Shown here one piece after another: positions 57,356 to 64,000 of a DNA stretch of 64,000 nt. Where the stretch lies: assembly GCA_963691655.1 (NCBI GenBank), contig OY829329.1:57487408-57551407 (forward strand). Reading direction: 5' to 3'. A program made the position numbers and the translations under genes. The DNA comes from Toxonevra muliebris. Its lineage: Eukaryota; Arthropoda; Insecta; Diptera; Pallopteridae. The notes beneath the pieces were generated by a model, which was not told the origin of the DNA, did not search any database, and was given only the letters and a program-made list of their open reading frames with translations. Within the stretch, counting starts at the first letter, position 1. The number at the start of each line of letters is the position of its first letter.

Positions 57356-60202
57356 TGCGGTAAAGTGAAGCTAAGCATTTTATAGTAATTTACTATACGA
57401 AGAGAACGGTTTCAGTTTTGAGAGAGAGTCAATAGTGGATGAAATGAATTAAAAAAAAAAAAAAATATTTCATTGAGAATTTTCAATGATCAGAATTACC
57501 TGATTAATATGATGTTATAACAAACAATAATGATGGATTAGAAAATTCTTCATAAATCTTGACCTGGTATTCCAGCAACGATGGCGAGTCTGGGACAAAT
57601 CACTGTCAGTTGGAAGTCAGAAACTAGCATCGACTTTAACAAGTCATATGCTTCTACTCATTGGCTTTAGCCTTACATAAGCTCCTACTCGACTGCTTCA
57701 GTTAGTTTATAATTCTTACCGAGACCGGCCACATACTGAAATGCAAACTCTTCTCCCTAACAAAAGAAAAACAAAAGGACATACGAAAGCCAATTTAACC
57801 TATTGTATGTACATACATAAGTGCATTCATGATTACAAATAGTTATTACAAACAAAGCGCATTCATGAGTTTGCACATACATATTTACATACATACATAT
57901 ATATGTAGGTATGTATGTAAATGTCAATATTGCAACATCAGCAGAAATAACATGATAATATATAAAACTAACAGTTGTCGCTGTTATTATTTTTTTAATA
58001 ATAAATTGGCTTTACAGTGAAAGAAAGAAAGTGAAAAACCAAAAAACCAAAACCAAACAAAAAATACAAATACAAATAAAAATTGCAAATATTAAAAATG
58101 CCTGAAAATATGTTTTAAATTGTATATTTATATGCTGTCGCAAAAAATTATGTGCGTAGCACTCAAAAAGTTCACATCGTTGCACATTGACCTACAAAAA
58201 TCGTCGTCGAAGAAGAAGCAAGTGCATGCGGGAATTTTATGCACATAAATGTAATGAAGTATGTATGTAAGGGTGTTGTGTGCATTTAGGTAGGTGAATG
58301 AATAAATGCATGCATACATATATATACAATACAAATGCATAAATATTTCATCAATGCATAGAATGATTTTGTGTGTTACACACACATATGTGTGCGTAGT
58401 TATTAAAAACGTGGTTTTGGTTGTTTTATGTTTTTTTTTTTTTTACTCATGAGTATCATTAAATTTGGGCACCGCCTCGTGTCGGAAATAGCAGCAACTG
58501 TACTTTGCTTCTATGTTCTAAAATTTAGTTGTTTATATTTTGCTAAAGTTTAATGATATGGAAGCAGTAGTAATAAATTAATAATAAAAAAGAAACAAAG
58601 TGTGTGAATAATAACAATTAAGCGGACATGTTGGCATATTAAAAATTCAAATGCACCTAAAAGTATGCAATGCTAAATTAATGATACCATTGAAATAATC
58701 TAAATAATATATCAGTTATGCACTATTTTTCAACGCACTCAGTGATATAAATAAACACATGCACAACTATGCGTATGTGCATTAAATTTTGCAACCAAAA
58801 TGTTGTATTAATAAGCATATAAGGGCATGGTTCTCTTTCTCCTATTCCCATTCCAATTCTCTCTTATTATTTTTGTTGCTTATTTTGTTAACATTTTATG
58901 AGAATTTATTCATGTACACACAAAATTCAATACTAATTTAAATTTTAAATTTTTTTTGTTTCACTCGCCGTGAATGAATGTAGTATGCATCTAAAACTAT
59001 GCAACATTTGCTTACATTATGTATGCATGTATGTGTATGATAAAGTGGGCACACAATATACATATCATACAAGTATGCGGTTTGAATTATTTATAATTGT
59101 TGATACTTTTTGTAGTTGAGTAATAAATTTTAAATGAAAAATGAAAATTATTCTTTCACTTGATATAAAAATTCACAACTCTTCTGTCATGTAATATGTC
59201 TATACAATAAAATATACATATATGTATAGGGATTTTCAGGAATTTCCATGAAAAATATAAATACAAAAGTAAAGGATTGTAGATTGAAGTAGGATTAAAC
59301 TATTTCATACACGTAAAGTAATGTTTTGTATTCGGTATCAATTAAAACGAGATTATTTAGAATTGCAACTCTAATTCAGTTTTAATGTTTGAATATTAAA
59401 TATTCACAATGTTGTGAAAAATGCTTGTGATATCTATTCTTCTCTCATATTTTCTGAAAATAGAAAACTTGTGCTTACTAAAAATTGTCCGCTAATTTTG
59501 TGCTATAAATTTTTGTGATTATAAATTTTCTTTTTTGCATTACAAATGTAAATTTCAAAAATTTTCACATAGTTTCATTCAGCAGTTGATAGTTTTTTGT
59601 TGCTTCTGTTGCCTTATTAAAACTACATAAATTACAAAACATAACAGAAATGGAAAATCTATAAATTGCATATCAGCATGCAACATAGCTTAACATCAAC
59701 AATGAAAGATATATTCAATTGTACGAGCATTTATTATCTACATACAAATATTTATATAGGAAGTATGTTTTATATCCCTTAGTACCTTAGCCCGTTTCTC
59801 CTTTTTTATATTTCCTGCTAAATTTTTGTATGAAAATGTGCAGAAAATATATTTGTATACATACATATTTTATTGCTTTCACACTGAGTTTTCGGTTTGG
59901 CAGTTTTTGTGGTTACAAAAAAGTTAAAAAATAAAATAAAATTAATTTAATAGTCTAAGGCCTAAAACGAATTTACATGAAAATTTATAGATAAATAAAT
60001 TTTTGGTACTGGATATGAACTTCGTTCATTACAGTGTTATTGTGCGTATGGCTAATAATAAGTTTTCATCACATAACCAAATGAAAATATAAAAAGGTCT
60101 AGTCTGGAGATGTGCGCTTAAGATGGAGCGTACGGAGTGGAAAATATATATTGCTATAGAGAGGGCAGGGGGGGGGGGAGGAATATTATGAGCCAGATTA
60201 AT
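57356..60202. other. AT-rich non-coding stretch with TATG microsatellites
   Basis: No gene is recognised. TACA/TATG repeats occur at about 57880-57925, 58250-58330, 59015-59040 and 59210-59230. A G run of about 10 lies at 60169. Confidence 0.4.
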
Positions 60203-60524
60203 GGTCCATACACATTGACGACAGCAGCTACACGAACACACTACGAAATTCTGTCGGCTACAACTGTCGCCGTGGAGTCAGCTACTAAACACAATGGAAG
60301 CGGCACCACCTGCAGCAAACACAGCCAAAACAACAAAAGCAAACTCTCTTTTCACTCTGTCGCTTGTCAAATTAGAAATAGATTTAAAATTGGTCACAGC
60401 CACAATTGTGGTCGGTGGTCGCGTGGTCGTGTCGTCGCCAAAATAATCATCTCCATAAGAACACGATGTTTTTATAATTTGACAGATGTAGTCGTGTAGC
60501 TGCCGTCGCCAATGTGTATGGTGC
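60203..60524 (+). mobile_element. Palindromic MITE, copy A
   Basis: The left arm CCATACACATTGACGACAGC followed by AGCTACACGA is the reverse complement of the right arm (TCGTGTAGCTGCCGTCGCC, AATGTGTATGG) with few mismatches. The interior holds CACAATTGTGG and GTCGTGTCGTCGCCAAAATA. Copies B and C follow downstream. There is no protein, despite an open frame through it. Confidence 0.7.
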
Positions 60525-60686
60525 ATAAATGTTATTGGTTGTGTGTGTGGGAGAGAAAAAAGAGAGCATCAGCAAATCTCAGTGCTCTCGTTTGCTCTAC
60601 AATCATATTGTTTATTATCTGAACAAAAAACCCTCCTCATATTAGATTGCTCGGTCAGACTGAAATCGGTCTCATTTTTATATATT

Positions 60687-60950
60687 GCACCATACAAATT
60701 GACGACGGCAGCTACACGACTACATCACATGTTCTTATGGAGATGATTATTTTGGCGACGACACGACCACATGTCCACCGACCACAATTGTGGCTGTACC
60801 TTATTTTAAATCTATTTTTAATTTGACAAGCGATAGAACGAGAAGTTGTTTTGGCTGTGTTTGCTGCAGCTGATGCCGTTTTCATTCTATTTAATAGCTG
60901 ACTGCACGACGACAGTTGCAGCCGACAGAATTTCGTAGTCGTGTGTTCAA
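60687..60950 (-). mobile_element. Palindromic MITE, copy B (inverted)
   Basis: It begins CACCATACAAATTGACGACG and is colinear with the reverse complement of copy A (CATCACATG, CACAATTGTGGCTG, GGCTGTGTTTGCTGCAG, CGACAGAATTTCGTAGTC). It stops before the outermost terminal repeat on the right. Confidence 0.7.
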
Positions 60951-61010
60951 GACATTAGATGAAATTACATAGTAAAATTCACCAACACAATGAAATGCCG
61001 TTCATATATG

Positions 61011-61091
61011 ATCCATACACATTAACGACAGCAGCTGCTTGAACACACGACTACGAAATTCTGTCGGCTGCAACTGTCGCCGTGCAGTCCG
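61011..61091 (+). mobile_element. Palindromic MITE, copy C (one arm)
   Basis: GATCCATACACATTAACGAC, then GAACACACGACTACGAAATT and CTGTCGGCTGCAACTGTCGC match one arm of copy A. GTCCGACCGAACAATCC follows, an inverted match to CTCGGTCAGACTG near 60650, so B and C together form a larger inverted structure. Confidence 0.65.
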
Positions 61092-61369
61092 ACCGAACAA
61101 TCCAGTGTGTTGTGGCCAGTATTGATTCGATACCCATAGATATTTCAACTTGAAACACATGAATCATATAGAAATTACAAATGTGAGCTGCCTGACGTAA
61201 AGGAGAGGTAGCAATTTGTTGAGTAGTGTTAACTTCTTTGATATTAATTGTGTTTAAAAAAAAAAATCACTAGAAAATTTATAATAGCAGGAAAACTATC
61301 AACAGATTAAAGCTTGCAAAAATTTTGTATATTAATGAAAATATTTAAATATACATTTTATTCTACATA

Positions 61370-62810
61370 CACTTGTGGTCACATAATTAAGTCACTAGAA
61401 CAATATTTTATGCTGAATTTGAAAGATATTTTGTAATAGTAGTCCAAAAACTGTTTATAATGTCATTTAGAGGTACCATTAGTAGCCTTAAAAGATACTA
61501 AGAGCAATTACAAAAGTCGGCAATTATGTATGACGGAGTAAGATTAGAAGTGGACATATAATTAAGTCATTTTATATTCTTTCGCTATCAACTTGACTTA
61601 GTGCACTTAAATTCCGTAAATGGTTGTGATGGACAAAAATAAGAGTTCCACTCCCTCCAAGAGGGAGCTCATTTGGAAAACTTTCCAGAATCTTGGGTTT
61701 ATACTACAAAAAATTCAAATCGTTTCACAATTTGCAATGCAAAAAACTACTTAAAACGTCTCCAGCTAAAGATAGGTACTTGATTAGTCTCAGCAAAATG
61801 AACGATTTCTTAACTTTCATCAAACTAAGATCACAAATGGACTTAGATTATAATTTGAAAATATCAGCCAGAACTATATGCAAGCGATTAAAAGAAAAAA
61901 AAATATTAAGACGAATTAGCAGACATAAACCCAAAAAAAAAATATTGTGCAGCGTATTCAGTTCGCTAAACGATATCTCCATTAGTACCAGCATTTTTGG
62001 AAAACGATTGTTTGGAGCGATGAATCCAAATAAAATGTGTTTGGGATCGATGGAAGGCTCTTTGTTAGGCATCCATCAAATACTGAGCTGTACCCAAAAA
62101 TTGTTAAAGAAAACTGTAAAACTTGAGGCCCTTTTGTAATGGAGTTAGTCCAATTGCTTACATCGATAGCAAAATTACTGAAGAAAAGTACAAAGGCATC
62201 CTTAAAAATCATCTTCTCCGAGGATACGGTGAAAATTTACCTTTGGGTTGGAACTTTCAGCATGATAACGACCCGAACACACAAATATCGGTTCTTTAAG
62301 TCTTGGCCAGCTCAAAGTCCATCTGTAAACCATATAGAAAATCTATAGAGTATCTTAAAAAGGGTCGTGGCAGCGCAAAAACCTTCAAATAAGGCTTCCT
62401 TATGGGCTATCATTCAAGAGGAATAAAATCAAATCGCTACTGCCCAATGCTCTGGTACTAGTAGAAGAGATGTACAGAAATTATCAGGCAAAATGGTTTC
62501 CACAAAATACTAACAGTACCAAAGGTGAAATTTCAGTTCAAAATTAAAAATCATCAAACTTATTATTTTTAAATATTTTTGCTTAGCATATGACTTAATT
62601 ATATGACCGCAAATCACACCATAGACATACGATAATTTGGAAAAATTTTACATATTTGTCATTATATCTGTTTATTTCTTTTATAATTTTAAGTATTGTA
62701 CTGTTATTTATTTATTTTACCATTGCTTTTGTTTCTTTTCAATAGAAACTTTATTTTTCTTAAAATTCTTCTACTCATAAGTGTATGACTTAATTGTATG
62801 TCTACAAGTG
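61370..62810 (+). mobile_element. Decayed Tc1 transposon, 1441 bp
   Basis: The ends CACTTGTGGTCACATAATTA and its approximate reverse complement (TAATTGTATGTCTACAAGTG) are inverted repeats flanked by TA. A second, inner pair of similar motifs (GGACATATAATTAAGTCA near 61552 and TGACTTAATTATATGACC near 62590) gives the double-repeat arrangement seen in IR/DR-type Tc1 elements. A broken transposase lies inside. Confidence 0.85.
61629..62513 (+). pseudogene. Tc1 transposase, multiply broken
   Basis: The start MDKNKSSTPSKRELIWKTF at 61629 is a typical Tc1 beginning. Frameshifts follow. The second HTH region reads YLISLSKMNDF, KLRSQMDLDYNLKIS, ARTICKRLKEKK in frame 61693. The first catalytic Asp region is degenerate (NPNKMCLG). 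A WNFQHDNDPN segment at about 62250 gives the second Asp, and QSPSVNHIENL at about 62313 gives the catalytic Glu, followed directly by a TAG in place of a Trp codon. The C-terminus (SLWAIIQEE, KLSGKMVSTKY) is recognisable up to 62513. It has at least four breaks and is non-functional. Confidence 0.82.
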
Positions 62811-62879
62811 TACATGGGCGCCAATATTTTCTAAAATATCAATACTTTACTGTAATATTTTCATACACTGGAATATGGC

Positions 62880-63765
62880 CCGAGTTGGGTAGTAATGATT
62901 GCTTTAGGAATTAAATTCCATCTCCATTCCAATTAAAAGGAATTGTAATTGGTACTTTAATGTTTTCAATTCCTTAGTAATGGAATTGATAAAACTTTCA
63001 ATTTCATTACATGGAATTGTAATCGGTAATTAAAATTTTTAAATTCCTAGGTAATTGAATTGAAAAACATTTTGGATTCCAATACAAGGAATTGTATTTT
63101 GTAATTAAAAATATATCAATTCCTTAAAGGAATTGAAAATGTAATTGAATAGAAAGAAATTTAATGTTTAAGTGTAATCAATTACTTACTTGGATTCCAA
63201 AGTTGGAATGATTCCTAAAAAGTAATTGATTCCCTTTTAGTTCAATTCCAAAAAACCAAAAAAAAAAAAATTTGTTCGGAAAATATTGTAAAATGCTTCT
63301 AATAAGCCATTACGTATAAAATTTGGGTCACTTCTCTCGTAACGGCTTATTAGAAGCATTTTACAATGTTTTCCGAAATTTTTTTTTTTTGCTTTTTTAG
63401 AATTGAACTAAAAGGGAATCAATTACTTTCGTGGAATCATTCCATTTAAATTGGAATTTAATGCCAAGTAAGTAATTGATTACACTTAAATAATAAATCC
63501 CTTTCTTTTCAATTACATTTTCAATTCCTTTAAGGAATTGATATATTTTTAATTACAAAATACAATTCCTTCTATTGGAATCGGAAATTTTTACAATTCC
63601 ATTACCTAGAAATTTTAAAATTTTAATTACCGATTACAATTCCTTGTAATGGAATTGAAAGTTTTATCAATGCCATTACCAAGGATTTGAAAACATTTGA
63701 GTATCAATTATAATTCCTTGTAATTGGAATTGGGAATGTAATGTAATTGAATTTACTTAGCTCTG
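62880..63765. mobile_element. 886-bp foldback MITE (hAT-type) with GGAATTG repeats
   Basis: The whole element is one long inverted repeat. Each arm is about 400 bp, meeting around 63325 with a loop of about 30 bases. Both arms contain many GGAATTG/CAATTCC words and a matched AAATGCTTCTAATAAGCC block next to the loop. The ends read CCGAG and CAGAG inward, and AATATGGC (62872-62879) and GATATGGC (63766-63773) flank it, an 8-bp duplication with one mismatch. This suggests a hAT-derived foldback. There is no coding capacity. Confidence 0.75.
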
Positions 63766-63773
63766 GATATGGC

Positions 63774-64000
63774 AATATGAACTGAAATATTTTGGATATG
63801 CATATTGGGTGATTCTGCTGTAGTACTTTAAAATATATTATTAACTGCTGTAAAACATTGTAAAACGGCTCACAATCTTAAATATGTGATAGCAATATTT
63901 CAGTTTTTAGTTTTAAGTTTTTCAAAAGTATCGAATATCCGATACTGACCCTGTTTTTGATACCAAGTAAAATATTTATGGCATGGCATTGAGTAAGAAA
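63774..64000. other. AT-rich end of window
   Basis: Nothing recognisable is seen. Confidence 0.4.

Noticed and set aside
60137..60499. 120-residue plus-strand frame
   Set aside because: It runs through the palindromic MITE and has no protein features.
1..64000. CRISPR arrays, operons, bacterial promoters or terminators
   Set aside because: No regular repeat-spacer pattern or prokaryotic gene is present; all signals are those of an insect genome.

Overview
The window looks like gene-poor, transposon-rich DNA from a higher dipteran (schizophoran fly). It is strongly AT-rich, full of poly-A/T runs and CAA/CAG, CA/TG and TATG microsatellites, and carries Tc1/mariner elements (mauritiana-type mariner, DD37E, DD37D, Tc1 proper), hAT remnants, R1-like, Jockey-like and RTE-like LINE fragments and a tRNA-derived SINE. 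There are no operons, ribosome-binding sites or bacterial genes. I recognise no intact host gene. The DNA could be intergenic or lie in a very long intron; the sequence does not decide which. The species is not identifiable from what I can see.

Layout. 1-6.7 kb: degenerate minisatellites (an A-rich CAGACCAAAA type and a GATC-rich type) interrupted by three small inverted-repeat elements and an 873-bp element with a poly-G tract and 11-bp target duplication. 6.7-10.2 kb: simple AT-rich DNA. 10.2-14.8 kb: a long-TIR element split by a LINE, a mariner-type remnant, a SINE with two tRNA-like heads and a broken Tc1. 17.4-20.4 kb: DD37E transposon copy 1, a LINE fragment with a perfect 12-bp target duplication, and a possible 3' end of a spliced gene. 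22.4-28.6 kb: a 299-bp tandem duplication, a probable hAT remnant, an R1-like LINE, and a hAT element inserted in the end of a MITE. 30-31.2 kb: DD37E copy 2. 32.9-35.8 kb: a 2.9-kb TA-flanked element rich in GATCGGCCA motifs, with a nested poly-C element and a near-perfect hairpin. 37.7-41.0 kb: unassigned ORFs, another poly-C element and mariner copy 1. 42.4 kb: a MITE. 47-50.7 kb: LINE fragments, a second copy of the hairpin, and mariner copy 2 nested in a LINE. 52.9-57.4 kb: the most complex locus, where DD37E copy 3 is split by a LINE, the junction region is tandemly duplicated, an intact DD37D transposon sits at the duplication breakpoint, and a solo LTR sits in the second copy. 60.2-63.8 kb: a cluster of palindromic MITEs, a decayed Tc1 element and an 886-bp foldback hAT-type MITE.

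The only intact protein-coding gene I can support is the DD37D transposase at 53352-54344 (minus strand). All other coding signals are transposon pseudogenes. I found no clear undescribed functional system. The strongest leads are the duplicated nest at 52.9-57.4 kb, the twice-occurring 28-bp-arm hairpin, the shared lesion in two DD37E copies, and the several structured non-autonomous elements with clear target duplications.
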